64,000 bases of DNA from Lactarius indigo (GCA_025766275.1 JAFKAC010000035.1:62001-126000); one strand, 5' to 3'; shown: positions 47,806 through 58,675, numbered from the stretch's first letter. Notes: generated by a model not told the origin, from the sequence alone. A program made the numbers and translations.

Positions 47806-50800
47806 CTAAATACCATCGATATCACTGCCGTTGAATACCTCATTGTCATTGCCTGTGGGATCCCACTCAGCACGGGCAAGTCCACCACTTCGGTCAATGA
47901 TAGCCCACCCGCCACCATCGACTGTATACTTGACGCGGCCAACTAGGGCCTGGACGCTTGTGATGTCAACGAGATCGAGACTGCCTGTTGTGTTGTAGAG
48001 ATGGATATCGACGCCTTCAAGATCAGTTGGTCCTGGGGTTTTGATCTTGCAGTTTCGAATCGCAGCGATGATAGTCGGCTTCTCAGGATCTACCCGGGTG
48101 TCAGAACAAGAAAAAATGATGAGATACAGATGTTCAAGTTGACCATAAAAGGTCTGCAGCTCGAAGTTTGGTTTGCGACGGTGCATGTGTGCAAATTTAT
48201 CTACTAACATCATGTACTGATCGTGTCCGAGTCAATTGCTGAAAAGATTGAGTAAAATATGTGACTTACCCGCACGAACGTTGCGTCCCGGCAATCTGCA
48301 GTGGGTCGCATGACTTGAAGACCTGAGGAATGTATTGTATCCCCGGCTTCACTGTCTACCCGCTGGACTTTCCCCCACTCCTCGATCCTTGCCTGTTGGA
48401 GGTGATTTCGAATAATTGATATGTGAAGTTCAAATCGTGTCGAAAGCGCAGCAGCGATCGAGTTTGACAACCCTGTTGGTAACGATGTATGGCCTCCTTG
48501 TTGAACAACCACGCAAGGACGCAGGAGTATACAGGTTGGGTCTTCAACAGAAAAAACAAAATCAGATCTGTGTTGCAAACATGATGAGAGTGTGCCGGGA
48601 CTCACAGTAAGGGCTCTTGTATGCTCCTTGTGGCAAGTCTTTCAGTTGAGGCCGCAACGAGAGCTCATCTGCCAAGCCATATATGGCCTTGATCTGTGTA
48701 AGCTGTGCGTCTTCAAGGATGTACCGATCAATGCTTGCGTAGGGGGACCGTCGGCTTCTGATTGCAGGTTTGAGGCGATTGCAATAGCGTTCCATCGGGA
48801 ATGCCCAGTAACACCACACAGGTCCACAATTCTTGATGCTGTCGGCTATGTGAAGCAACGCGTGGATGGTGACTGGGCATGCGGACATACGGCCTGTGTC
48901 GCGTTGATAGTAAAATCTGTGGATAGTAGAGTTAGCGAAGCTATACTATTGGTTCATGAAGTGTACCTTTCGTATTTTTCAACCCAGTCAACAAATCCGT
49001 CACGAACGGTGTCGATTTCTTCATCTGTTATCTCAAATTTGAGGCACGTGGTTAACAGCTTCACAAGCAGGATGAAGTGCTTGTAGTACTTCACGTTATT
49101 GAATCGGCGCCACAACAGAACAGGGCCAATATAAAGTGTCCAGAAGGACCACATATCGGCTGTGCACATGTAACGATCTCTTGCAATGTTCGGGACTCGA
49201 GAACCATAAGCCGATGGGATCGTTGAGCCAGACAATGCCGTGAGTGTACCGATTCCTTCCCAGATAGCTTTCGAGAGCTCATAGGACTCGTTTCCCTGAT
49301 CAAGCCCCTTGAAGTCATGCGTCCAATGTAGCAATAGATTTTTGATCGTGTTTTCCCAGATAAGATGCATGAAATCGTACGGAAATGAGTGAGGAAAGAA
49401 GAGAGAATGGATGGAAGAGAGGAGAGGAGTGCCCTTGATGCCATATTCCTTTGAGAGTTTGTCGGCAGCAGTAACAGTGGAAGCGGCATCGACTTCAGCA
49501 GCCTGAGCGAGCAGCCCATTGTGTGTTCGCAAAGGGAGGTTGTAAGGATCGTATTTCTTCACGCGTTTGCTAGATTGATCTGTTCGGACATCAGGATGAG
49601 ATGAACGATCCAAGGGAACATAGTGCGTTGTCCCTGGCTGATCAGGTACCCGTAACCCTCGGATCTCACACATGCGGCATGGAGAAGCACCATTGTGCCC
49701 TTTCATACGCATGACCATAGACATCGCTGGAATATCGCCAAATACAATGATCAAGTGGGCACGTAGGGTGAAGTAAGCGCCTGAAAGGCCGTCAAAGGAA
49801 CGAACACCACGAGCGAGACAAAGGAGTTCCTGGAGAAAAGGCCACAAGAATGAGTCGACATCTTGTGGCTTCTTTGGACCTGGAATGACGCCAAGAGCGA
49901 GGATTTGATTGACGTGAAATCGCATCTCGGGGGGGAGATTGTAATTGAACAATATGACTGGCCAGGTGGTACTCTTTCGTCTGTTAAATGGCGCAAACCC
50001 ATCAGTAGACAGGCCAAGTGCTATATCGCGGTGGTCATCAAAATATTGATGTCCAAACATCTTCCCGTCAATCTGGACGTATTTTGACTTGAGTGCCTTG
50101 TAGTTCTCGCCATCAAAGATGTCCTTGATGACCCCTGGAACTGACGAACACTCAGACTGAGATCGATATTGCATGGTTGTTGCGACGTTGGTATTTGCAC
50201 AAAGAGCTTGTAGCCGAGGGATGAGGGGAAGGTAAGTAAACTTCTTGCGAGGCTTCCCATTGGTGTGGTATCGCAAAAGCCGGCAGTATGTGCAGGACGT
50301 TGCACTCGAGTGGGGACCGGTATAGCACAAGCAAGAGTTGGGGCAGCAGTCGTATATTTGAGCACTGAAACCAGCGAGAAATGCTATACGAGAACGGAGT
50401 TGCGACAGTCCAGGAAGTGGGGTTGTAGTTTGGAATGCGTAAGGTGCCTTCTTCCAGGCTGCATCTGGCATGTGTGTAGACATCTTGAAAGCAAATGCTC
50501 GGCATATTGTGCGATCGCGCTCGTCGAGCTTTTCATCTAATGAAAAATATCATTAGTTTCATCAATTCGCAGAGATAAATAAGTACGGCGCACCAATATT
50601 AGCATACCTAGACTCAAAGTCTTCTCCAAGCTCATTGCGAATGTTAAAGCTGCACTCTTGGTCCAACGTGTCCTGGTCGACAACACCTGACTCATCGCCA
50701 TCAAATTCGTCTTCGAGCGGTACATTCAAATCGTCACCAGAGTCCTCATCAGGCTCTGACTGTGGGTGTAAACGGTCGTGGCCCTGGTGCCATCGTCGTG

Positions 50801-51167
50801 ACATGGTGGCTACAAACAATTGGTCCATGTCATGCACCGGTGCCTGTCCAGAGCCTTCAATATGGTGATCACTTTTGCCGTTTGAAGTCAAAGGCCCCAG
50901 TACTTCGGCATCTGGGGGGAGTGTGTCTAGGCCAGGATCAGCGGAATGCATATCTTGATATTCTAGCGGTTCAGACGCAGGCTTTGTCTTTAATGTGGGC
51001 TTGTCACGGGGAGTGCGTGTGGCTTTGAACGCAAGTCGAGGACGTTTGCAGGACACAGGAGTTGTGAGGAGTTCAAGGGTCCGTGCCCGGCGGCGATGTT
51101 CACGCTCGAGCCTGCGAGGTATGCGCTTGTTACAGCAGATGCAAAAGACAAGCTCCTGACCAGTCAT
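47806..51167 (-). CDS. Tnp2-family CACTA transposase
   Basis: Five exons: 51167-50594, 50536-48967, 48916-48606, 48541-48270 and 48216-47806. The sum of 3138 nt gives 1045 aa without interruption. The N-terminus has a zinc-finger-like CICCNKRIPRRLEREHRR. The core carries the Tnp2 signature (PCRMCEIRG, then DFMHLIWEN). After it comes a DUF4218-like block, GPVWCYWAFPMERYCNRL. The C-terminal region has LQTFYGQLEHLYLI, LVDITSVQALVGRV and WAIIDRSGGLARAEW, as in other basidiomycete Tnp2 proteins. The protein would cut and paste the element by binding its ends. The intron near 50593 uses GTGCGC as donor; it is the only choice I found that keeps the frame. The start is the ATG preceding the Cys cluster. 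Confidence 0.88.
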
Positions 51168-51374
51168 GCTGGCAAGACGTCAACTTGTAAAGCACAGTAG
51201 GCGGAAATGTGAGACAACCCAGCCCAAGTAAAATCAATAGAGTTGAATTGGATTTTTGCACGTGCACATTGTGCCGAGTTGAACTAGAGAAAAAAAAAAT
51301 AGGGAAAAGCCGAACCGTCACACACCATCCCCCATCTGAGCAAAGTCCCTCGTCCCTCTCGAATACCGACATAC

Positions 51375-52541
51375 ATGCCTCTCGACACAGATGAAGATAC
51401 TCCCCAGCCACGTATAACGAGGTCTGGGAAAGTTGGAAAGAAGCAAAGTAAGTTTAAAATAGCATAATCCCCAGTCGCTAACGCACCTGGGTTCATGTAA
51501 CAGAAAACAAGAATACCAGCCAGCAGGCCAAGCCAGCATCTGCTACTCATTCCACTCCCGAAAATGGCACCGGCAAAGGTGTCCAAGTTGTTGAGGAAGA
51601 GAATGAGATTATGGCCCGCATCAAAAAAGCTAAAGGTGAGACTGGGAATATAGTATAAACTCGAAGACTTACGCAGTATGGCTAGAGGAACTCCGAAAGC
51701 TCAAGGCACAACGAGACGTGATTTCCAGAGAAATCACTCAGGCTGAAGCTTCTGCCGTTGCCGCTTCAGAGCCCAAGATCGAGCGCCCACCCAAGGGAGT
51801 GAGCATCCAAGTGGGAATGGGATTGGCAGACGACAAGCCTAGATATGATGCAATCAGAGTATGTTCACGTGAGCCTCATAAGGGGAACGAAAACTTATCC
51901 TCGCTTAGCGCTTTGTGAGGGACCTCATTGGGGAAGCGGGGATAAATTGGGAATTGCCGTGGTCAGACGTCCCAGCTGTCAAAAAAGCGAAGCTGTATCA
52001 AGCTGTAAGTTCAAGTAGTTCTAGCGGCAGCAATACCTAAACGAACCTTACACACCAGGCTCGTAAGGAGATACCCTATTTGGCCAAGTTCGCCAACGAC
52101 TGGCCAACACAAGTGCTCGCCATGCAGTTGCTGAAGAACAAGCGAGGCCATTCGTACCGTCGTGGCTATCTTGATGTACCAGAACGATATGCCTATCTGA
52201 AGAAGAACGCAGCCATGAAAAAGCAAAGAGCTCAGTCCCAAGCTCAAGAGAGTCACAGTACCAGGAGCGATATCGATCAAGAGGAAGGAGAAGATGACAG
52301 TGAACCAGCCGATACCTCCATGCCGGTTGCCAGGGGTTCCGTGTCCAAACGCACCGCACCAGTGTCTGTGGCTGCCCAGCCACCAAGGAAAAAGCAGAAG
52401 AAAGCCAGTACCGCAAAGTCAACACGTTCCATGGCCAAGGGCAAAGGGAAAAAAAGGGCAAGTACCATCGAGACCGAGGATGAGGATGAGGCAGTGGACA
52501 GTGATGAGGTGGATGTCGACATGGTGGACCTGGAAGAGTAA
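51375..52541 (+). CDS. CACTA element accessory protein (Agaricomycete family, function unknown)
   Basis: Five exons, 51375-51447, 51504-51635, 51677-51858, 51909-52004 and 52059-52541 (966 nt), giving 321 aa. It is divergent to the transposase, 207 bp apart. The central conserved part has LADDKPRYDAIRRFVRDL, INWELPWSDVPAVKKAK, IPYLAKFANDWPTQVLAMQLL and GYLDVPERYAYLKK. The C-terminus is acidic with a basic nuclear-import-like patch (PPRKKQKK) and ends EVDVDMVDLEE. I recall similar proteins as common hypothetical proteins in mushroom genomes, often near Tnp2 genes. The position suggests a role like plant TNPA, binding subterminal repeats, but that is inference. Confidence 0.8.
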
Positions 52542-52799
52542 GTGGTTGGGCAAATGGGGCAGAGCGGGGCTATCGATCGCACCTCGAGGCTGACACAGTA
52601 CGTGATCCACCTGCATCATGAGGTAACTTGATCTCACGCTGGTGCGGCAACTTTAGGCACGTGTACATGCGTGTACGTGTGCAGCTTCGATTCTGGAAGC
52701 AATTTGGAAGTCATTCAATACAAGATCCAGATCCGGTCAGCAGAGTGGTTGACAATGTTGACTGTCGTATTCCCTGTATATAGAAAACGTCATCAATTA

Positions 52800-53116
52800 T
52801 TATAGAATGATTTTTGGGTGAAGATCAGCCTAAATGGTGTACTGAAAATCAGCCTAAATGGTGTACTGAAAGTCATCCAAACGGCGATGATTATTATCAT
52901 CCTACAACGACAACTGATTTTCATCCAATGATTGCTACTGATTTTCATTCTAAGATTGGCTTACAGTGTGTCGTGTTGGATAGACTGATTTCCCACAAAT
53001 ATAGAATGCTTTTCATCCTAATTCTGTCATCCTATGTGATGCTGAAAAACATCCCCGACATACTGATAGTCATCCTACAAAGGACATATTTTAAGCCTTA
53101 CATAGGATAACTTTTA
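52800..53116. repeat. Right subterminal repeat region of CACTA element
   Basis: More than ten variants of TTTCATCCTA, AATCAGCCTAAA and TGATTTTCATCC. GGTGTACTGAAA followed by TCAGCC or TCATCC is repeated in tandem at about 52835-52880. The same motif family occurs at the left end. Confidence 0.75.
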
Positions 53117-53149
53117 GGATGAAATTCATCCTAATTTGCGATCACAGTG
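53117..53149 (-). repeat. Right terminal inverted repeat of CACTA element
   Basis: Read on the minus strand it begins CACTGTGATCGC and ends GGATGAATTTCATCC. Confidence 0.9.
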
Positions 53150-53152
53150 CTC
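53150..53152. repeat. Target-site duplication CTC, right
   Basis: Matches 47470-47472. Confidence 0.85.
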
Positions 53153-54087
53153 GTCTCGGAAACGCAAAGCGGCAAACTTCTCATCCCGGATCGAGAAGCA
53201 CTCCGTGCCTTCGCCCATTGCTATTTGTTTTTCATCCACCAGGCACCAGTCCCCCATCGCAGCGCCACTCCAAGCCTAAGATGGAGAGCAAGGTAGTGAC
53301 TCTCAAAGAGCACTTTCTTCGCGATTCACTTCGACAGATGCGGTGCCCCTGCTGCACCACGTACTTGATTTTTCGGTGTCCAGTTTCTATCTCTGGTGTT
53401 GCAACAACAACACTTCCATGAGAGATGTCGTGACCTGTTCGACTATGGATAGCTCAGCCAGGCGCACGTCCTCAAACTCAGGTGCGTGCTCTGGGTACCA
53501 AGGGAGTCGCTGATTTCTTATTTCCTTTGGGAATGGGTAAGAACGGGACTCCTTGCACTCACACTGAGCCCCTTCTCTGCGCAATCGTACCGCCATGGAG
53601 ATCTCACGCTCGTACCGCTTCTGCACAAGAATCTCCTCTCCCCCTCTGCATCCACCACCGTTACTGTGATAGCTCTCGATGGGCTTTCTCCATCCTGTAC
53701 CATGTCGGCATGCTCAGAGCTGATGTGCTAGATGCGCTACTTGTTGTGTACTGTGTGTACCACCCACCCTGCAGTGATCGTGGTCGAGTCTCAGGCAGAA
53801 GACGTCCTACAGGAGTTATTGCAAGGGTGGTCCGTGCTGGGGTGGCAAGTATGAAGCGTTGGTGAGAACTCGTTGGGTGGTTTACTGGGGGATGTGAGTC
53901 GGCTGGCGTGAAACCTGAAGACATTCCTGTAGCGTGCGTCGTTCTTTCTTTCTTTTACCGGAGGAAGTGTATAAGATATGTCCACGTGCGTCTGACCTAC
54001 AGCTCTCGTATGTTTCTTGGCAATACCGCGGGAAAAAGGAAAACTCCTGTCTTGACAGCGAGAGTCATGATAGGAGCTTGGATAAAA
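53153..54087. other. Relic zone between the CACTA element and the SINE-like copy
   Basis: No intact gene. Short protein-like patches occur in different frames (see 53387-53626; also VIVVESQAEDVLQELL near 53770 on the plus strand). They suggest broken gene pieces I cannot name. Confidence 0.3.
53387..53626 (-). pseudogene. Unidentified protein-coding fragment
   Basis: About 75 residues of clearly protein-like sequence (KRYEREISMAVRLRREGA, YPFPKEIRNQRLPWYPEH, APEFEDVRLAELSIVEQV) before a stop at 53387. A possible splice acceptor (TTGTGCAG) lies just upstream of KRYERE. No upstream exon or start was found, so it is probably a gene fragment. I do not recognise the family. Confidence 0.4.
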
Positions 54088-54327
54088 GGCGATCCTGTTT
54101 TTATTTTTATTTTTTTTTGAAACAGTATTTATTCCGGGACAGAGCATAGCTCAAGACCGGTCTTCAGACATAGTAGATGTAAGAAATTAGTAGGTAAAGG
54201 GAGTGAAGACTCGCGTGCGCCGATGCATGGGGTAAAGTAAATAGCCGGAACTAGAGTGGCCACCTCCCAGAGGAGTGCCAGGGTCAACCATAAAGGTAAA
54301 GAGGGGTCACGGAGGCGATCCTGTTTT
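54088..54327 (-). mobile_element. SINE-like retroposon with 14-bp target-site duplication
   Basis: An insert of about 212 bp (54102-54313) is bracketed by the perfect direct repeat GGCGATCCTGTTTT at 54088-54101 and 54314-54327. The left side begins with a T-rich run, a poly(A) tail on the minus strand, preceded in that orientation by CCGGAATAAATACTG. It is related to 40586-40830. This is the structure left by target-primed reverse transcription. No clear pol III box was identified, so it could also be the 3' end of a longer non-LTR element or a retroposed transcript. Confidence 0.8.
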
Positions 54328-54948
54328 GGGAGGAGGGGTCCAGATGACTTGATCACTCAACGACACTCGTATATGTGCTTTAGAATACGTTATTTTTTTT
54401 TTTTCACTCGGTTCGTCCATTATGATAGGGACAGTATCAAAGCGGATAATTAGAGTACATTATATCGGTGAGCTTGCCAGTGAGGTCCAGCTATTACTCC
54501 GAAGTGGACATTTCCACGTGCCTGTTCAGTTAGGACCCAGTTTCACCACCCAGATTCCTCAAACTACTCGACATTCTCTTAACAGATGGCCTCAGGACCT
54601 TACTGAATGCCGAACTACTGCCAGGTCTCCCGTGATATGATTCTGTTGGGACAGCGAATACGGGACCCTGATCGACGGGGTTGGGTGAGTTCGATGGCGG
54701 GCCGCAGGCCGCAGGCTTGAGGTTTCGGCAAATATGCTCATGGGGGTTCGCGAAACGCCACTCGCTAAAAAACGTTTTCCAGTTCGAGTGAATGGCCACA
54801 CGACCAGCATGACCACCTGCCTCCCTCTCGAGATTTTGATTTTAACGAAGAGGTCGACGATGTCCGTGACTTACGCCATGTGTGGGCCACCTGCCGCATT
54901 TTCTGTGCCGCTGCCACGCCCCTTGCATTCCGCATCCTCTCCGTGATT
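54328..54948. other. Region upstream of the MAD1 relic
   Basis: A T-run lies near 54390. No gene recognised. It could hold more decayed MAD1 sequence but I could not read any. Confidence 0.3.
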
Positions 54949-55769
54949 GCATCCGAGCCCTGCGCAACGATCTAACCAACGAGAAGCACTCTCTGCAAGA
55001 GACGGACTGAGGTACGTCGCCTCCACCCATGTGCTTCCCTTCCCTGATTCCCGTCCTTCAGTGCTGGAAGAAGGGAATAGGAAGCCAAGAAAGACGGAGA
55101 GAAATTCGCGCAGTTCAAGCAGACGTTCTTTGACTTGCGCGGCGAGGTTGGCGCAGGATGGCACGTGCCCCCCGGCGTGCTCGTTCTCTCTCTCAGGCTC
55201 TCTGTCCGAACCCTGCACAGAACTGGACCGATCTACGACAGGCAGTGCTCGACCGGCTCAAATCCGAGAACATGGCGCTCCTCCAGCACCTCCCCACGCT
55301 CGAAAACGCGCCCACCAGCCCCGACCCGGATGCAAATGGCGAGGGGCAGCTGATGCCAGTGCCGCGCGTGGGATGAACAGCGGTCTGCGAGGAAAGGGCA
55401 GAACTCAGGGCGGAGCTCAAGAAGTGCGGCTAGTGCATGCTCTGCCTGCGACAGGTGTTCGCGGGCAAGACGGTTGAGTTTCGCGAGGCGCTCTCGGTGA
55501 TCTTTGGCATCAAGCTCGTGTTCTACGATAATGGACAGGTGCGCGTCACGTCGCAGTACGACCTCGGAGCCACGTTCGTATTCCAGCCTTCTCCGAAGGA
55601 CGAAGGTGGAAGAGAGGCACGCTTGCAGCTCGTCGTGCAGGGCGAGGGTGGCCCGCTAGAGTTGCTGCAGCTCATGCGGAACTGGGTCGAGATCAAACAG
55701 GGCATTCCGTGCTTCTTGGCGAGCTTCACGCTCGAGTGCTATGACAAGTGGAAGTGCGAGCAGCAATAG
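54949..55769 (+). pseudogene. MAD1: MAD1 (spindle checkpoint) C-terminal pseudogene
   Basis: The last 110 residues, from 55437, read cleanly and match the fungal Mad1 C-terminal domain: KTVEFREALSVIFGIKL, NGQVRVTSQYDLGATFVF, QLVVQGEGGPLELLQLM, CFLASFTLECYDKW. Upstream pieces are in other frames: CIRALRNDLTNEKHSLQETD ending in TGA at 55008, then KFAQFKQTFFDLRGEVGAG, then NPAQNWTDLRQAVLDRL. A recognisable intron (55012-55061, GTACGT..TTCAG) survives, so this is a DNA-level copy, not a processed one. Mad1 anchors Mad2 at kinetochores. The working gene must be elsewhere. At least one nonsense change and two frameshifts are present. Confidence 0.8.
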
Positions 55770-55954
55770 GCGGTAGTGTGAGCAGCGAATGAACGAAGGA
55801 TCCAAATTATCTAGTTGTACTCTGTGAGTCTGTCTGAGATAAACGAGCCCTCATCCAACGTCTGTGTGATTTTGTTTGGGCGAGCACGCACAGATAGCAA
55901 TCGGAGAGAAAATAGCGGATGGTATTATGCAGACAATAAAAAGGTGGTGTTCTC

Positions 55955-56298
55955 TCAAGAATTATAGGAAAATTTGATTCGCTCTAGATTGTCAGGTATC
56001 GTCATTGACTTGATGTCCATGTGGGCATGCTTATTTTTGTTCGCCTTGCCATTCTCGTAGGGCCCTTTGGCAGGAGCGGAAAAGTAGTTGAGTTTCGCAA
56101 GAGGATCTGCGCGGATTGTCTTGCTCCCTTCCTTCCAGTTCGTCAGACAAACTTTGCCGTGAGCGTCCTTCTAATCGCCGCACCACGTCAGCACACCATC
56201 CGCCGACGATGAGACAAAAAGAAAAACTTACGGTGAACTGGAACGCCCGCACGAGACGTAGCGCCTCATCAATGGACCCTCTGATGGGGCAGGTCATT
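55955..56298 (-). pseudogene. 2-Cys peroxiredoxin C-terminal fragment, cut by an LTR
   Basis: Minus-strand exons 56298-56232 and 56170-55955. The text reads NDLP, a disturbed stretch, then SIDEALRLVRAFQFT, intron, KDAHGKVCLTNWKEGSKTI and LAKLNYFSA. This is the tail of a typical 2-Cys peroxiredoxin including the resolving Cys (usual VCPANW; here VCLTNW). A one-base shift separates NDLP from SIDEA. Everything upstream is lost because the LTR begins at 56299. The C-terminus carries an unusual extension before the TGA. It is a relic, not a working enzyme. Confidence 0.75.
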
Positions 56299-56800
56299 TG
56301 TAACGTCGCCACGACGTTAGCTCGACTTGAGCGCAAATGGCAGTAACAACTTAGCGAAGTGATAGTCTTGTTGACTTGAAGATGTGGAGGTCCAAGCCCT
56401 TGCTTGAGTGAATACGCGAAGGTACACCGGCAAGTCAAATACTCCAGTCCCGGGTGAGGCGGACTGCTTCTCTGGATGAGGACGCGAATGAAAGAGGAAA
56501 ACAAGTGACGATTCAAGAAGACTAAGATGGCGTATCTTGGTCTTCTCAAGACGGTTTAAATACACAAGTCAGCAGGCTTAGAAGCGCTGCTATGAGTCAC
56601 AGTGTGGTAGCGTCCGACGTGTCGCGTAAGTAGCTCGAATCCTAATACTACTACTACTAGTATTAGTGGCGCAGTCCTCAGTCAGCAATCATCGCGCAAT
56701 CTCCTATCGTACTCGTATCGCCTATCGTAAGTCCGCAACTAATCTACCTTACCGCCGTAGTTGCAACCGGTACAGTAAGGGTACAGGTCGAAACGTAACA
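56299..56800 (-). repeat. LTR of gypsy copy A
   Basis: 502 bp with TG..CA ends (TGTAACGTCG at 56299; ACGTAACA ending at 56800). It matches 59003-59509 along its whole length with many substitutions and small gaps. A purine-rich tract (AAAGAAGGGGGTGA on the minus strand) abuts it, as expected for a polypurine tract next to a 3' LTR. Confidence 0.9.
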
Positions 56801-56831
56801 TCACCCCCTTCTTTAGCGTGAGGCCCCAGAC

Positions 56832-58675
56832 TCACCGAAAGTCGCGAGCCGGCCAATCGCGCTGTTCGTCGGCGATACGCTCCAATGCGGTGGCGCGTTC
56901 CAAGCGGTAAATGGCGTCGCGTCAGTCGTCCTGTGCACATTCGATCATGGCGCGGAGCTGACTCACCCTCGCTCGAAGTCGATCCAGCTCGTAGCTGGCC
57001 GTGCGGAAGCGTGTGACCTCTGCGGTGAGCGACTCATCGTTAATACGATTGAGCGTGCGGTCGGTGATCTTGTTGGCCGCGAAGACGACGAGGTCCTCGT
57101 GTGGGTACGTGGGGCGGAGCGCAGCGGATACGTGGGGTTCAGCGTAGAAGGGCTTACCGTAGACGTGCGGTGAGCCCGGTATGACTCCTAGTATGAGGGG
57201 ATCCGCCCCTCCGATGATTTGGACGTGCGACGCGTCCCGCTCTACTCCGTCTGGCCCGGTGATGGGGTATCGAATGTGATGGGGTCGTCAGTTCGCCTGG
57301 AACCCTTCAGGCGCAATGACATGCACGGGATCCTCGGCGGCGGTGAACGGACGGTGATCGGCGGCACCAGGCACGCGCACACGTCCTCGATACATGGGGG
57401 ACCCGTCGGAGTGGATGAGCCAGGGCGTGATGAGGGGATTATCAGGGTCGCGTTTCATTCGAAGGAAGGTGTGTCTCGCCGGGTAATAATCTTCGTCGTC
57501 ATGGCCAGCCTCAGCTGCCGCCATCGCTGCCGTCGCTCGCGCATCTCCCTCAGCCGGGCCGCTGCCGAGTCCAACTGCTCCTTCTGCCACGCTGCCGCTA
57601 CCCTCTTCCAGCCCTCCAACTCGTACTCCATCAGCGCTTGAACGCTGGTCGTTGCTCGGGAAAACTCCGCGAACGCCGATGAGGTCGTCGCTTGGGGGGA
57701 TAGCGGCGATGGGTTCACGCTCGCCGCGATCGTTTTGGAAGACATGGACGACGGCCCAGTCGTCGTCGGGGGTGGTTGTTGGGTCTGGAAATCTGGTGAC
57801 AACGTTGATCCATTCTTGCGCGGTGATGGGCCCCTCTGCTGGTGCAAGAGGCGTCCATGGTGTGAGCTGAGTGTTTGGAACTTCGGTGTCGTCGTCCTCA
57901 GCCAAAAGGGTGCGTGCGTCTTCTGCGAGGGAGTCAAGGAGCTGCGCTTGTGTGACATGTCGTAGTGGAGAAGTGGGCATGAGAGTAATGGCTGAGCGAA
58001 GGAAGAGGGGATGACTGTCCTCTGTCCGAGCGACTCCCACTTTATCCCTGTTACCGTGGGTCTGTGTTTCCTGATACAGGCAGAGCGCTTCCGGCGCAAA
58101 GACGTCATCTTTGTTGACCCACTGATTCTCCGAGTCCGGGTACCCCTTCCATTTGATGAGGTATTGGAGGCGTCTTCCTCTGCCGAAGTGCCGAGTGTCT
58201 AGAATGGCCTCGACCTCGTATTCTTCTTCTCCATCTATTAGTTCGGGCGGTGGTCATGTGAAGTTTTCCCCGTGCAAGGGAGTTTGCTTGTACGGGGTGA
58301 GAAGATCGATGTGAAACACTGGGTGGATGCTCCACTGCGTGGGAAGTTCCAGTCGATAGTTGTAAGGGGACATCACCTGTATTACCCGAAAGGGTCCGTG
58401 GCGTCGCACCGCTAATTTTGCCGTGGGTTGATTGGTTCGAAGATGCTTGCCCTCCAGCCACACAAGGTCGTTGACATTGAACTTGGGCGTATCTTTGTTG
58501 CGCACCCATGACTCTTGCACCTTCTTTATGAGGCGCCGGGCGTTGTCCCTAGCTTCTTTTAGTTGTGTCAGTCGTGCAGTCGCGAGGGGAATGGGGGATG
58601 GCTTATCCGTCCAATCCGCTTGCGGGTTATACCCCATTAGAAGTTGGAACGGCGACTCCTTAGTGTGTTCATGTG
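56832..58675 (-). pseudogene. Gypsy polyprotein tail of copy A (integrase end, chromodomain, C-terminal extension)
   Basis: The frame runs from the integrase end (ESPFQLLMGYNPQADW) through the chromodomain to the extension that starts MPTSPLRHVTQ and ends ARDFR-stop. It is broken by in-frame TGA codons at 58254, 57288 and 56922. Comparison with copy B suggests CGA arginine codons at each place (FTRPPP, ANRRPHH and, less certainly, DR-DAIYRL). The reading frame otherwise stays largely open, so decay is recent and mostly by point mutation. Confidence 0.85.

Larger units (their letters stand above)
47473..53149. mobile_element. Complete CACTA (EnSpm-type) DNA transposon, 5677 bp
   Basis: Both ends start with CACTGTGA and form imperfect inverted repeats of 33 bp (25 matches by eye). 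They are flanked by the 3-bp duplication CTC. Inside are two intact divergent genes, a Tnp2-type transposase (minus) and an accessory protein (plus). Both ends also carry many copies of a short subterminal motif. All expected parts of an autonomous element are present. Confidence 0.93.
56299..58675 (-). mobile_element. Truncated, decayed Ty3/gypsy element (copy A)
   Basis: Consists of a 3' LTR and the last third of a polyprotein, related to copy B at its right. Similarity to B stops abruptly at about 58675, inside the integrase end, at the sequence GTGTTCATGTG. Confidence 0.88.
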
